Origin: Thermoleophilia bacterium UBA6103
GTDB taxonomy: Bacteria > Actinomycetota > Thermoleophilia > UBA2241
Direction: 5' to 3'
Assembly (NCBI GenBank): GCA_002423545.1
Contig: DIWP01000026.1
Span: forward strand, 1-20,848
DNA length: 20,848 bases
In this document: in pieces, positions 7,876-15,710 of the stretch
Layout of the letters: every line of letters begins with the position of its first letter
How positions within the stretch are numbered: position 1 is the stretch's first letter
The notes under the pieces: generated by a model
What the model was told of the DNA's origin: nothing
Database searches by the model: none
The model's input: only the letters and a program-made list of their open reading frames with translations
Position numbers and translations under genes: made by a program

Positions 7876-7904
7876 ATTCAACCACGAGCCGTTCCCGCCC
7901 GCAA
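7876..7904 (-). promoter_or_regulatory. Candidate promoter of tRNA-Gly
   Basis: On the minus strand, TTGCGG (7904-7899), a 17-nt spacer and TTGAAT (7881-7876) have the right geometry for a sigma-A promoter. Initiation near 7869 would leave about 9 nt before the tRNA 5' end, typical of short tRNA leaders. Confidence 0.45.
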
Positions 7905-7986
7905 CGCGACGGCGTGGGCGGCGTGCGCACGGCCTGCTCGTCGATGGCGTCCGAGCCGTCCCCGAGCGATCGCCCTGAGCAGTCGG

Positions 7987-8808
7987 TCACTCGCGCGCGG
8001 CCTGGGCCAGCTCCAGGCAGGCCTGCAGCGCCACGAACGTGTGCAGATAGTCGCCACCGACGATCTGCAGCGTGCACCCGTCCACGCGTTCGGTACCCGG
8101 ACAGCGCTCGGCCGAGTCGCAGGCCCGCGTGGTCCTGAACGTGATCCGCAGCGGCAGGTCGGTGAAGTCGAGCGGCGCCGGCCGGTCGGTCGCCGTCAGG
8201 GCTTCGGCGACGCCGTTGCGGATGAGCGGCGCCGTGACCTCAGGCGGGAGCAGGCGAGCCGCGGTCCGTGAGGTCCCGTGCTTGACGATGGCCGTACGCA
8301 CGCCCGGCAACAGCTCGCAGGCCTCGTCGGCGGTCACCTGATCGCCGGACACGAACACGACCGGCACGCCGAAGCGCCCGGTCAGACCGGCGTTGATGCC
8401 GATCTCGCCCACCTCGAGGTACTCGTCGATGCGTACACGGAAGACGTCGTAGGTGTAGGTATGGTCGAGGACACCATGACGGGTACCGGCCATGGCGTGG
8501 TAGCCGATGAAGATCGCCGCGCTGCACGTCTCGTCGAGACCGTGCAGCATGCTGGCCCTGGTCGGGCTGCCGGAGGCGAGGCGGACCTGCGCCGGCAGAC
8601 CGTCTATCCTGAGGTTCGCGCCCCGGTCGTGCGCGTCGCACACCACGATCTCGGTGGCACCGGCCTCGAGGCAGCCGGCGATGGCGGCGTCGAGGTCGGC
8701 CCGCATCCAGCCGATCGCCTCCGTGTACTCCGGCGTGCCCATGGTGGTCTGAGCCTCGAGGCAGACGCCTGTGATGCCCTCGAGGTCGATGCTGATGAAG
8801 ACCTTCAC
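7987..8808 (-). CDS. M55 family D-aminopeptidase (DppA-like)
   Basis: M55 enzymes are zinc aminopeptidases that form ring-shaped decamers; Bacillus DppA cleaves D-Ala peptides. With the GTG start at 8808 the protein is 273 residues. Its putative zinc ligands fall at Asp8 and Glu10 (SIDLEG), His60 (CDAHD), His104 (GYHAMAG) and about Glu135 (EVGE), the first four at the same numbers as known for DppA. This supports the start, as does GGAGG 5 nt upstream; an ATG at 8874 would run into the preceding gene. HTYTY (116-120) and VFVSGDQVTADEACELLPGV are further family blocks. It lies 25 nt behind the M42 peptidase gene, so both are probably one operon for peptide breakdown. Confidence 0.92.
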   Translation of the reverse strand: MKVFISIDLEGITGVCLEAQTTMGTPEYTEAIGWMRADLDAAIAGCLEAGATEIVVCDAHDRGANLRIDGLPAQVRLASGSPTRASMLHGLDETCSAAIFIGYHAMAGTRHGVLDHTYTYDVFRVRIDEYLEVGEIGINAGLTGRFGVPVVFVSGDQVTADEACELLPGVRTAIVKHGTSRTAARLLPPEVTAPLIRNGVAEALTATDRPAPLDFTDLPLRITFRTTRACDSAERCPGTERVDGCTLQIVGGDYLHTFVALQACLELAQAARE

Positions 8809-8833
8809 GTCGTCCTCCGCGATCGTCGCCGCG

Positions 8834-9895
8834 TCAAGCCAGGAACCTGTCCGCGTCCATGCCTTCCAGCTCACGGGTCAGCGCCACGATCAGCGCCACC
8901 GTGGCCTCCATGTCGTCGCCGCGGACGACTTCAAAGGGCGCGTGCATGTAGCGCATCGGGATGCTGATCGACAGGGTGGCGGCGGCGGCGGCCGCCATGA
9001 GCTCGTCGGCGTCGGTGCTCATGGCGCCGCCGGCGGCCTTGACCTGGAATCCGATCTTCTCCCGGCCGGCCACGTCCACGGCCAGCCGGAACAGCTTCTC
9101 GTTGCTGCCCGTCCCACGAGCCAGGACCGGACCGCCGCCCAGCTTGACCTCGCCGCCGGCCTTCTTCACATCCACGTCGGGCTGGTCGCTGGCGAAGTCG
9201 CCGTCGACGACGATGATGATGCTCGCGTCTGGGAGGCGCCGGGTCTGCGCCTTGGCGCCCATGAAGGTCGTCTCCTCGTGCACTGTCACCACGGCGGTGA
9301 GAGCGGCCCCGCGCCGTGCCGCGGCACGCTCCTCGACGGCCCGGCAGGCCACGTAGACCCCGGCCCGGTCGTCGCAGGCCAGCGTCGCGTACACGCCGTC
9401 GGCCAGTTCGAGGAAGCGCTGGGCGAACGTGATGGGATCGCCCACCGCGACGCGCCCCTGCGCCTCTGCCCTGGTTCGAGCACCGATGTCGATGTACTGC
9501 TCGTGCAACTCCGGCGCCTTGCCGCGATCTTCCTTGGGGATGAAGTGGGTCGGCTTGCGACCCACCACGCCGTCGACCGGCCCACCCGCCGCGTGGATCG
9601 CCACGGCATGCCCGGGCAGCACTTGCCGGTCGATGCCACCGATGTGGTCGAACCAGACGAAGCCCTGATCGTCGATGTACGTGACGATGAGTCCGATCTG
9701 GTCCGCGTGAGCCACCACCGCCACTCCAGGGCCGTCACAGTCACCGGCACGCGCCCACGTGTTGCCGAGCGCGTCGGACTGCGGCTCGGACACCCTCGCA
9801 AGCCGGTCGCGTACCACGCGCATGACCGGCCCCTCGAAGCCTGTGGGACTCGGCGCCTGGGTGAGAGCGCGGAAGAATGCGACGTCGATCGCCAT
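8834..9895 (-). CDS. M42 family metallopeptidase (TET/glutamyl aminopeptidase-like)
   Basis: M42 enzymes are cobalt/zinc aminopeptidases that assemble into large cytoplasmic tetrahedra and trim peptides released by proteases. The 353-residue protein shows the metal site in order: His63 (VAHADQIG), bridging Asp175 (CDDRAG), catalytic Glu207 and metal Glu208 (HEETT), an Asp in VVDGDF (231-233) and His318 (RYMHAPFE). WFDHIGGIDRQVLPG and the short beta segment VVGRKPTHFIP are also typical. The ATG start has GGAGGT 5 nt upstream, and TAGAAT at 9928-9923 gives a likely promoter. It is followed by the M55 gene. The exact substrate cannot be told; older databases sometimes call this family endoglucanase, which does not apply. 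Confidence 0.92.
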   Translation of the reverse strand: MAIDVAFFRALTQAPSPTGFEGPVMRVVRDRLARVSEPQSDALGNTWARAGDCDGPGVAVVAHADQIGLIVTYIDDQGFVWFDHIGGIDRQVLPGHAVAIHAAGGPVDGVVGRKPTHFIPKEDRGKAPELHEQYIDIGARTRAEAQGRVAVGDPITFAQRFLELADGVYATLACDDRAGVYVACRAVEERAAARRGAALTAVVTVHEETTFMGAKAQTRRLPDASIIIVVDGDFASDQPDVDVKKAGGEVKLGGGPVLARGTGSNEKLFRLAVDVAGREKIGFQVKAAGGAMSTDADELMAAAAAATLSISIPMRYMHAPFEVVRGDDMEATVALIVALTRELEGMDADRFLA

Positions 9896-9922
9896 GGTAG
9901 ACCTCCGGTCGGTGACCCGCCG

Positions 9923-9928
9923 ATTCTA
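9923..9928 (-). promoter_or_regulatory. Candidate -10 box of the peptidase operon
   Basis: TAGAAT on the minus strand matches 5 of 6 positions of the -10 consensus and lies 28 nt before the M42 ATG, leaving a leader of about 20 nt that contains the GGAGGT ribosome binding site. No clear -35 is present. Confidence 0.4.
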
Positions 9929-10055
9929 GACCATCCGCCATGCCGCCGGCGCCGGCACGACGGGCACGCAGCGGCGACGATCGGTCGCACCGTTCCCGGC
10001 GACAAGGTACGGCGTTGCCGGACGGCCGCCCTCCCTGCCTGTCGGTGAGCAGCTA

Positions 10056-10064
10056 TGGTAGGGT
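10056..10064 (+). promoter_or_regulatory. Possible extended -10 promoter of the BlaI-type gene
   Basis: TGGTAGGGT has a TGn extension and a TAnnnT hexamer. It would start transcription near 10071 with a leader of about 95 nt before the ATG at 10167. The rest of 9929-10166 shows no gene, and I could not find a TACA-Nn-TGTA operator of the BlaI type. Confidence 0.25.
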
Positions 10065-10166
10065 TTTGAATCGAACAGGCAGGGGCATGCGACACTAGAC
10101 CGACGTCATACGAGCCTGATGTGACCTCAGAAGTGGGGTCCGCGTCTCAAGAATGAGGTGGTAGCG

Positions 10167-10583
10167 ATGCAGGAGCTCAAGCCCAAGTGGTTGCGCAGCA
10201 CCAAGGGCGCACCGTTCACCGGGATCGGGTCGCTGGAGGCCGACATCCTGGCCATCGTCTGGGATCTCGGCACTGCCAAGGTGCGTGACGTCTACGAGAT
10301 CCTGCGTGAGCGGCGCACCATCGCCTATACGACCGTCATGACGGTCATGAACAACCTCGTCAAGAAGAACCTCCTGAGCCAGGACCGCTCCGGGATCGCG
10401 TACGAGTACACCCCCGCCATCCCCGGCCGCGAGGTCGCCACGACCGTCCTTGACAGTGTCGTGCAGCGCCTGCTCGGCGGCAGCAGCGCGCTCGCCGTCG
10501 CGCATCTCCTCGAGGTCCGTGACCTCTCCGATGAGGAGTTCGAGGAGTTGCGCTCGTGGGCGCAGCAGCGCTTCGGGAAGTGA
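10167..10583 (+). CDS. BlaI/MecI/CopY-type transcriptional repressor
   Basis: The 138-residue protein has the family pattern: LEADILAIVWDLGTAKVRDV, ILRERRTIAYTTVMTVMNNL (winged helix recognition part, about 45-64), VKKNLLSQDRSGIAYEYTP (wing), then a C-terminal dimerisation region of about 55 residues. Homologues repress beta-lactamase, copper or protease-regulator genes. I choose ATG 10167 because GAGGTGG lies about 6 nt upstream; a GTG nine bases earlier sits inside that site. No BlaR-like sensor protease, beta-lactamase or copper pump is nearby, so its regulon is unknown. It forms a single-gene unit ending at a strong terminator. Confidence 0.85.
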   Translation: MQELKPKWLRSTKGAPFTGIGSLEADILAIVWDLGTAKVRDVYEILRERRTIAYTTVMTVMNNLVKKNLLSQDRSGIAYEYTPAIPGREVATTVLDSVVQRLLGGSSALAVAHLLEVRDLSDEEFEELRSWAQQRFGK

Positions 10584-10614
10584 CAGAGTAGCGCGATAGT
10601 CAGAGCAGCGGCGT

Positions 10615-10660
10615 CGACGGGCGGCCGGTCGCGTGCAGCGACCGGCCGCCCGTCGCTTTT
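10615..10660 (+). terminator. Intrinsic terminator after the BlaI-type gene
   Basis: A perfect 18-bp GC-rich stem (10615-10632 with 10638-10655) with a 5-nt loop is followed by CTTTT. It starts 31 nt past the stop codon. It is the clearest terminator in the window. The hairpin is symmetric and also faces the convergent argS gene, but only the plus strand has a T-tract. Confidence 0.9.
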
Positions 10661-10719
10661 CACGCTCAGACCGCCGCCCTCCCCGAGCGAGCTGCGTGCG
10701 GGCAGCGTGGCCACACGGT

Positions 10720-12453
10720 TCACATCGCGTCGGGCGCTCCCACTCCGAGCAGGTCCAGCCCGGTAGCCAGCGTCTGTCTGGTCGCCAGGCAGAGGCCGGT
10801 GCGGAAGGTGCTCACCGCCGGGTCGTCCGCCAGGACGCGACAGACCCGGTAGAACCCGTGGAACTCGGCGGCCAGCTCGCCGAGATACGTGTGCATGCGA
10901 TGCGGCGCCCGCCGGCGGGTAGCGTCGAGCACCACCAGCGGAAAGCGCGACAGCGCCTTGATCAGCGCCTTCTCGGCCGCTTCGATCGGCACCTCGGGGA
11001 GGCTCGCCGCAGGCTGCGGCACCGTCTCCGGAGCTCTCTCACGGACGTTGCGCAGGATGCTGCAGATGCGTGCATGCGCGTACTGCACGTAGTACACGGG
11101 GTTCTTGCTCGACTCCTCGACGGCCAGTCCGATGTCCAGATCGAGGGTCGAGTCGTGACTGCGTCCTACCAGGAAGAAGCGGGCTGCGTCGACGCCGATG
11201 GCCTCGACGAGGTCGTCGATGGTCACGATGTCGCCGCGGCGCTTGGACATCCGCTTCTGTTCGCCGCTCTCGAGCAGGTTCACCAGCTGGCCGATGATCA
11301 GCTCCAGCGCATCGGGATCGTGTGGCGGCAGGGCCGTGAAGGCGGCCTTCATGCGTGCCACGTACCCGTGGTGGTCGGCGCCCCAGATGTCGATGAGGTG
11401 TTCGAAGCCGCGGTCGAGCTTGTCGCGGTGGTAGGCGATGTCCGAGAGGAAGTAGGTCGATTCGCCGGTCTGACGGATCAGGACGCGGTCTTTGTCGTCA
11501 CCGTACTGCGTGGTGCGCAGCCAGACGGCCCCCTCCTCGTCGTAGAGCAGACCTTCGGCGTCCATCTGCGCCAGGGCCTTGCCGACCTCGCCGCGGAAGC
11601 CGCGGTGCTCACCGGGACCGTCGTAGAGAGTCGACTCGCTGGTCCAGACGTCGAACGGCACACGCAGCTGCTCGAGCGTGCCGCGGAACTGGTCCAGCAC
11701 CCGGTCGCGGCCCCAGTACCGGACGGCGTCGACCACGTCGGCCGGCAGGCGCCCGGCATCGGGGGCCGCCTCGCGCACGGCATCCAGATAGCGCTCGCCG
11801 ACCTCGCCCCTGAGCTGATCGGCAAGATCCAGCAGGTACTCACCCTGGTAGCCGTCGGCCGGCACCGGCATCTCGACACCCAGCCGTTGCGCGTACCGGG
11901 CCGCCAGCGACTGGCCGAACTTGACCATCTGCGTGCCCCAGTCGTTCACGTAGAACTCACGCGTCACGTCGTGACCGGCGAACGCCGACAGACGACAGAG
12001 AGCATCGCCGTACGAGGCATAGCGCGCATGACCCACATGCAATGGTCCGGTCGGGTTCACGCTCACGAACTCGATGTTGACACGGCGCCGCTCCGCCGCC
12101 GGGAGCACATCGCCACCGTACGCGGCGCCGCGATCGAGCATGCGCTGCAGCGCGCCGCCGTACCAGGCGGGAGACAGGAACAGGTTGAGGAACCCCGGAC
12201 CGGCGATCTCGTACCGCTCGCAGACTTCGCAGCCGGCGCCCTCTGCCCACGTGCGAGCGATCTCCGCGGCCAGCTCACGCGGTGGCCGCTGCGCGACCCT
12301 GGCGCCCACGAGGGCGGCGTTGGCGCTCAGGTCGCCGAGCTCCGGGCGTGGCGGCACGCTGAGCTCGGCGCCGGCCACCGGCGCCCCGATCACCGCGGCC
12401 GCCGCCTCCTCCAGCGAGGCTTTCAGCCCGGCCAGGTCGTACACGTCGGTCAT
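10720..12453 (-). CDS. argS: Arginyl-tRNA synthetase
   Basis: ArgRS charges tRNA-Arg. The 577-residue class I enzyme carries the N-terminal additional domain (about 1-100), NIEFVSVNPTGPLHVGHAR with the HIGH-equivalent HVGH (139-142), FYVNDWGTQM, the KMSKS-equivalent KRMSKRRGD (400-408) and the C-terminal anticodon-binding DALR domain ending LLGVGAPDAM, typical for the family. The start is ATG 12453, with GAAGGGG 5 nt upstream; a GTG six bases earlier is too close to that site. The gene begins 10 nt after rlmH, so its ribosome binding site overlaps the rlmH 3' end and the two are cotranscribed. The length is usual for bacterial ArgRS. Confidence 0.97.
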   Translation of the reverse strand: MTDVYDLAGLKASLEEAAAAVIGAPVAGAELSVPPRPELGDLSANAALVGARVAQRPPRELAAEIARTWAEGAGCEVCERYEIAGPGFLNLFLSPAWYGGALQRMLDRGAAYGGDVLPAAERRRVNIEFVSVNPTGPLHVGHARYASYGDALCRLSAFAGHDVTREFYVNDWGTQMVKFGQSLAARYAQRLGVEMPVPADGYQGEYLLDLADQLRGEVGERYLDAVREAAPDAGRLPADVVDAVRYWGRDRVLDQFRGTLEQLRVPFDVWTSESTLYDGPGEHRGFRGEVGKALAQMDAEGLLYDEEGAVWLRTTQYGDDKDRVLIRQTGESTYFLSDIAYHRDKLDRGFEHLIDIWGADHHGYVARMKAAFTALPPHDPDALELIIGQLVNLLESGEQKRMSKRRGDIVTIDDLVEAIGVDAARFFLVGRSHDSTLDLDIGLAVEESSKNPVYYVQYAHARICSILRNVRERAPETVPQPAASLPEVPIEAAEKALIKALSRFPLVVLDATRRRAPHRMHTYLGELAAEFHGFYRVCRVLADDPAVSTFRTGLCLATRQTLATGLDLLGVGAPDAM

Positions 12454-12463
12454 GCTCACCCCT

Positions 12464-12928
12464 TCAATGATGGTACGTCTCGCCGGCGGCTATCTTCAGC
12501 GCCCGGAAGAGCTGCTCCATCAGCACGACCCGCGCCAGCTGGTGGGGCAGCGTCAGTGCGGACAGTGACAGCCGCGCGTGTGCCCGGTCCTTGACGGCCT
12601 CCGGCAGGCCGAGGGATCCTCCGATGACGAACGTCGGCACCCCCTGTTCGAGCCAGGCCGCGAGCTGCGCCGCGAGCCCCACGGAATCGTACGGGGTACC
12701 GGCCTCGTCGAGCACGATGATCGGCCGTGCTCCCATCAGCTCCGCCAGGACGCGCTCGCCTTCATCGCGCAGCACCTCAGCCTCGCTGCGGCCCCGCAGC
12801 GCCACATCGCGCACCTCGCGAACGGTCAGCCGGACACGCCTGCCCACCAGGCGGCGGTAGTGTTCGAAGGCCGGCCGCAGGTCGGCATCGAGACGGCCCA
12901 CGGCTACGATCTGCAGACGCCCCGGCAT
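12464..12928 (-). CDS. rlmH: 23S rRNA (pseudouridine1915-N3)-methyltransferase RlmH
   Basis: RlmH is a SPOUT methyltransferase that modifies helix 69 of 23S rRNA in assembled ribosomes using SAM. The 154-residue protein has the family's length and its three diagnostic blocks: PIIVLDEAGTPYDS (69-82), the SAM-binding knot loop FVIGGSLGL (100-108) and LSLSALTLPHQLARVVLMEQ (120-139), ending in the near-invariant YHH. The ATG start has AGGATG about 5 nt upstream. It precedes argS by 10 nt; the GGDEF gene ends 125 nt upstream in the same direction, so a shared transcript is possible but not shown. Confidence 0.96.
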   Translation of the reverse strand: MPGRLQIVAVGRLDADLRPAFEHYRRLVGRRVRLTVREVRDVALRGRSEAEVLRDEGERVLAELMGARPIIVLDEAGTPYDSVGLAAQLAAWLEQGVPTFVIGGSLGLPEAVKDRAHARLSLSALTLPHQLARVVLMEQLFRALKIAAGETYHH

Positions 12929-13053
12929 CAGCGCATCCTATCGCGTCGCCGGGGCGCCGTGCAGGAACTCTGAATGATCGACGCCTGCGCGCGTCCGCCT
13001 GCCGACCGGCGAGCGCCGCCTCTCCGCCGACGGCGCCTGCTCGTGAGTCCGGG

Positions 13054-14220
13054 TCAGACCGACGAGGCGCCGTAGAAGCCCACGCTGCCGCGACCGCCCG
13101 ACTTCACCGCGTACATGGTGGTGGCCGCCTTGGCCACCAGCTCCTCCACGCGTTGACCATCCTGCGGATACACGGCCACCCCGGCGGCGGCCGAGACACG
13201 GATGCTCTCGCCGCCGACCACGCATTCCTGATCGCCCAGCACGCCCAGTATCCGCTGCAGGGCGACATCGGCCTGCGTCTCTGCCGTCTCCGGCAGGACC
13301 AGGAGGAACTCGTCGGCCCCGTAACGGCAGACAAGGTCGCAGGCGCGCAGCTGCGCGCGCAGGGCTTCGGCCCAGTGCCGTATCACGGCGTCGCCACCCG
13401 CAGCGCCGACCTTCTCGACGATCGCCGAGAAGTCGTCGAGGTCGATCATCACGAACGTCACGTGGCGACCGTAGCGGACGGCACGCGCCAGCTCAAGGAC
13501 GGCATGCTCGCGCATGTGCCGGAAGTTGTAGAGGCCGGTCAGCGCGTCGCGGGTCTCAAGCGACTTGCGCTCCCGGACGAGACGCAGGTTCTCGACCGCC
13601 AGCTCGGTCTGATCGGCGATGCTGGTGAGCAGCCGCTGCTGCACATCCGAGTGCCCACCCTGCTCGCGATAGGCATAGCCCGGGCCGTCACCGGCGTAGG
13701 CCTCGAACTGACAGACGGTGTCGCCGAGACCCCAGCACAGGGTCTCCTTGGTCAACACCTCGGCCCCTGTGATGCGCTCCAGGACCCCATCGATGAGCCC
13801 CCGCTCGAAGTCACAGAGGGCGACGCCCACGTTGGGCAGCCGGTGACAGGTGGGGCAGTGGGCGAGCTTGACGACCAGCTTCTCGTCGTCGAGCTCCACC
13901 TCCAGGTCGCCGAGACCCATCCGCGTGAACCATTCCTTGAGCGCCTGCAGCGACGTCAGCGACAGGTTCTGGCTGAACCGCTTGGCGCCGAGATAGAGCA
14001 CCGGGCCGCTGCTCTGCCCGAGCACCTCCGGCAGCGCGCAGAGCTGCAGGATGCGGAAGAGCGTGGGGGACACGCAACCGTCGGTATCGGCGGCCTGCAC
14101 CACCTGGTCGGCGGTGGGACCGGTGGCACGGACCTCCTCCTCGGTCAGCGTCAGCAGGTTGCGCAGCGCGCGGGAGAAGACGGCGGCCATAGAGACCTCG
14201 TCGTCGGCTCGCAGTGCCAT
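13054..14220 (-). CDS. V4R-sensor/GGDEF-domain protein with altered active site
   Basis: The 388-residue protein has no clear membrane segment. Residues about 75-174 form a V4R (4-vinyl reductase-like) ligand-binding domain, with VALCDFERGLIDGVLERITG and ETLCWGLGDTVCQFEAY and cysteines at 122, 125, 136, 162 and 170. A helix follows, then a GGDEF domain (about 222-382) starting DALTGLYNFRHM. The signature is GADEF (301-305) instead of GGDEF, and the usual guanine-contacting IND after the DLDDF metal loop reads IVE (267-269). The inhibitory RxxD site is present as RACD (292-295). It may be a weak cyclase, a nucleotide receptor or a pseudo-enzyme. The ATG start has GGAAGGAG 5 nt upstream. It is divergent from the folate cyclo-ligase gene. 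Confidence 0.88.
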   Translation of the reverse strand: MALRADDEVSMAAVFSRALRNLLTLTEEEVRATGPTADQVVQAADTDGCVSPTLFRILQLCALPEVLGQSSGPVLYLGAKRFSQNLSLTSLQALKEWFTRMGLGDLEVELDDEKLVVKLAHCPTCHRLPNVGVALCDFERGLIDGVLERITGAEVLTKETLCWGLGDTVCQFEAYAGDGPGYAYREQGGHSDVQQRLLTSIADQTELAVENLRLVRERKSLETRDALTGLYNFRHMREHAVLELARAVRYGRHVTFVMIDLDDFSAIVEKVGAAGGDAVIRHWAEALRAQLRACDLVCRYGADEFLLVLPETAETQADVALQRILGVLGDQECVVGGESIRVSAAAGVAVYPQDGQRVEELVAKAATTMYAVKSGGRGSVGFYGASSV

Positions 14221-14247
14221 CGCGACTCCTTCCTCGCGGCCGGGCTC

Positions 14248-14255
14248 CTTATACT
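14248..14255. promoter_or_regulatory. Overlapping divergent -10 boxes
   Basis: The same 8 bp read TATAAG on the minus strand (14253-14248, 28 nt before the GGDEF start) and TATACT on the plus strand (14250-14255, about 80 nt before the cyclo-ligase start). Both are close to the -10 consensus, but neither has a good -35. Transcription from the two may be mutually exclusive. Confidence 0.4.
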
Positions 14256-14337
14256 ACTCCCGGCACCAAGTCCGGGCGGTCGGGCACGGCGCATGATGCG
14301 TCCACCGCGCCGTCATGTATGTCGGAAGGAACGGCCG

Positions 14338-14928
14338 ATGAGTAAAGCCACTCAGAGAGTGCGCGCGATCGCGCATCGCGACGCCCTGCATCCGGCGACC
14401 AGGGCCCGCGCCAGCGCGGCGATCTGCGCGCGGCTCGAAGACATGCCAGAGGTGACGAGCGCGGCCTGCGTCTTCTGTTATGTGCCGTTCCGCACCGAGG
14501 TCGACACGCTGCCGTTCCTGTACACGATGCTCGCCCAGGGCAAGGTCGTCGCCACACCTCGCGTCGAAGGCCCGCGCACCATGCACGCCGTGCGGGTCAC
14601 CGACCTCGACGCCGACCTGGAGGCCGGACACTGGGGCATCCCCGAGCCCCGCCGGGACCTCGAGATCGTGGCGCCGGCGACCATCGACGTCATGATCTGC
14701 CCCGGAGCCGCCTTCGACGACCAGGGCCATCGCATCGGATACGGCGGCGGCTTCTACGACACCTTCGTCGAGCAGCTTCGGCCCGGTGTCCCGCGTCTGG
14801 CGGTGGCTTTCGAGGCTCAGCTGCTCGAGAACGTGACCTGTGAAGACCACGACGCCTGCGTGCACGCCATCGTCACCGAGCGTCGGGTGATCCGCGGCAC
14901 CGACGGCGACCCGGGCGGGACACGGTAG
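14338..14928 (+). CDS. 5-formyltetrahydrofolate cyclo-ligase
   Basis: This enzyme (MTHFS, YgfA/FthC family) converts 5-formyl-THF with ATP to 5,10-methenyl-THF and so returns an inhibitory side product to the C1 pool. The 196-residue protein shows the basic N-terminus RVRAIAHRDAL, FCYVPFRTEVDTLPFL, WGIPEP (99-104) and the ATP-binding signature FDDQGHRIGYGGGFYD (126-141). The ATG start is chosen for GGAAGGA 7 nt upstream; the frame stays open far upstream only because it is antisense to the GGDEF and rlmH genes. It is functionally linked to fhs at the left edge, although the two are 14 kb apart. Confidence 0.94.
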   Translation: MSKATQRVRAIAHRDALHPATRARASAAICARLEDMPEVTSAACVFCYVPFRTEVDTLPFLYTMLAQGKVVATPRVEGPRTMHAVRVTDLDADLEAGHWGIPEPRRDLEIVAPATIDVMICPGAAFDDQGHRIGYGGGFYDTFVEQLRPGVPRLAVAFEAQLLENVTCEDHDACVHAIVTERRVIRGTDGDPGGTR

Positions 14929-14991
14929 CGACCCGCCTGCCGGCCGCACTTCCCGGCCGCGGCCGCCGGACAGGGGGCGGCTCGGACCCGA

Positions 14992-15570
14992 TCAGTCGCC
15001 GCTCGACAGGTGTCCGGCCAGGCGACCGGCCAGGTCACGCGCAGCCGCCATCAGGTCGGCGTTCCCGGCCGCGTCGCCCAGTTCGTAGGCCAGTCCGGTC
15101 AGGACCTCGACCGGTATCTCGCGCTGCGTCGAGAGACCGATGAACCGCCGCAGCGCCGCGATCGTGTCGTCCAGACCCGTCTCGTAGGCCACCGCCACGA
15201 GACCGATCACACGCGGCTCGAGCCAGCGTTCGTGATTGTACTGCCAGACGGTCCGGTCCATGAAGGCCTTGAGCTGAGCGGTCACATTCTCGTAGTAGAC
15301 CGGTGAGGCGAAGATGGCGCCGTCGGCTCCGTACACCTTCTCCAGCAGCAACGGCATGTCGTCCTCGAGCGGGCAGCTCCGCAGCGATCCGCACGTGTCG
15401 TGGCCTTCGCAAGGGTAGACCCGGTAGTCGGGCAGAAAGAGCAGCTCGGTGTCGATCTGCCGGCCCTCCAGCTCCTGCAGCACCGTCTTCACCACCGTCA
15501 CCGTGTTGCCGTCGGGCCGCGGGCTGCCCACTACCGCCACTACCCGCGATCGCTTCTGATCGGTCGTCAC
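14992..15570 (-). CDS. NADPH-dependent FMN reductase / flavodoxin-fold protein
   Basis: This is a predicted cytoplasmic flavoprotein of the NADPH-dependent FMN reductase and iron-sulfur flavoprotein group. The 192 residues show the phosphate loop VVGSPRPDGNT (13-23), a Cys segment YPCEGHDTCGSLRSC (52-66) followed by EDDM, and SPVYYENVTAQLKAFMDR (89-106). The Cys pattern is C-x5-C-x5-C, more open than the compact pattern of true iron-sulfur flavoproteins, so cluster binding is doubtful. The GTG start at 15570 has GGGAGG 6 nt upstream; a longer frame to 15765 would cross the promoter of the divergent mobAB gene. The substrate is unknown. Confidence 0.87.
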   Translation of the reverse strand: MTTDQKRSRVVAVVGSPRPDGNTVTVVKTVLQELEGRQIDTELLFLPDYRVYPCEGHDTCGSLRSCPLEDDMPLLLEKVYGADGAIFASPVYYENVTAQLKAFMDRTVWQYNHERWLEPRVIGLVAVAYETGLDDTIAALRRFIGLSTQREIPVEVLTGLAYELGDAAGNADLMAAARDLAGRLAGHLSSGD

Positions 15571-15693
15571 CTTCGGCCTCCCTGTCGGATCCCTCTGGCC
15601 GTCATCCCCGCCGCCGGTCTGGCCGGGCACCGCGACCAGCGTCGCAGCCGCGATCCGGTCGGCGACGGCCGCGGCGGGCTTCAGTACGTAGGG

Positions 15694-15699
15694 TACACT
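15694..15699 (+). promoter_or_regulatory. Candidate -10 box of the MobAB gene
   Basis: TACACT ends 11 nt before the ATG at 15711, the same distance as in front of the hydrolase gene at 3794. The gene has no clear ribosome binding site, so a leaderless or very short leader transcript is likely. Confidence 0.4.
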
Positions 15700-15710
15700 C
15701 GTGGCGGACA

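Noticed and set aside
9929..10166. Possible BlaI operator upstream of the repressor gene
   Set aside because: No TACA-Nn-TGTA palindrome was found. The TGTACA sites near fhs have the wrong orientation of half-sites and are far away.
10633..12594. Long plus-strand open frame of about 650 codons
   Set aside because: It is antisense to argS and rlmH, whose motifs are unmistakable. Long antisense frames are expected at this GC content.
12727..14337. Long 5' extension of the cyclo-ligase frame
   Set aside because: The extension is antisense to the GGDEF and rlmH genes. The ribosome binding site and family N-terminus place the start at 14338.
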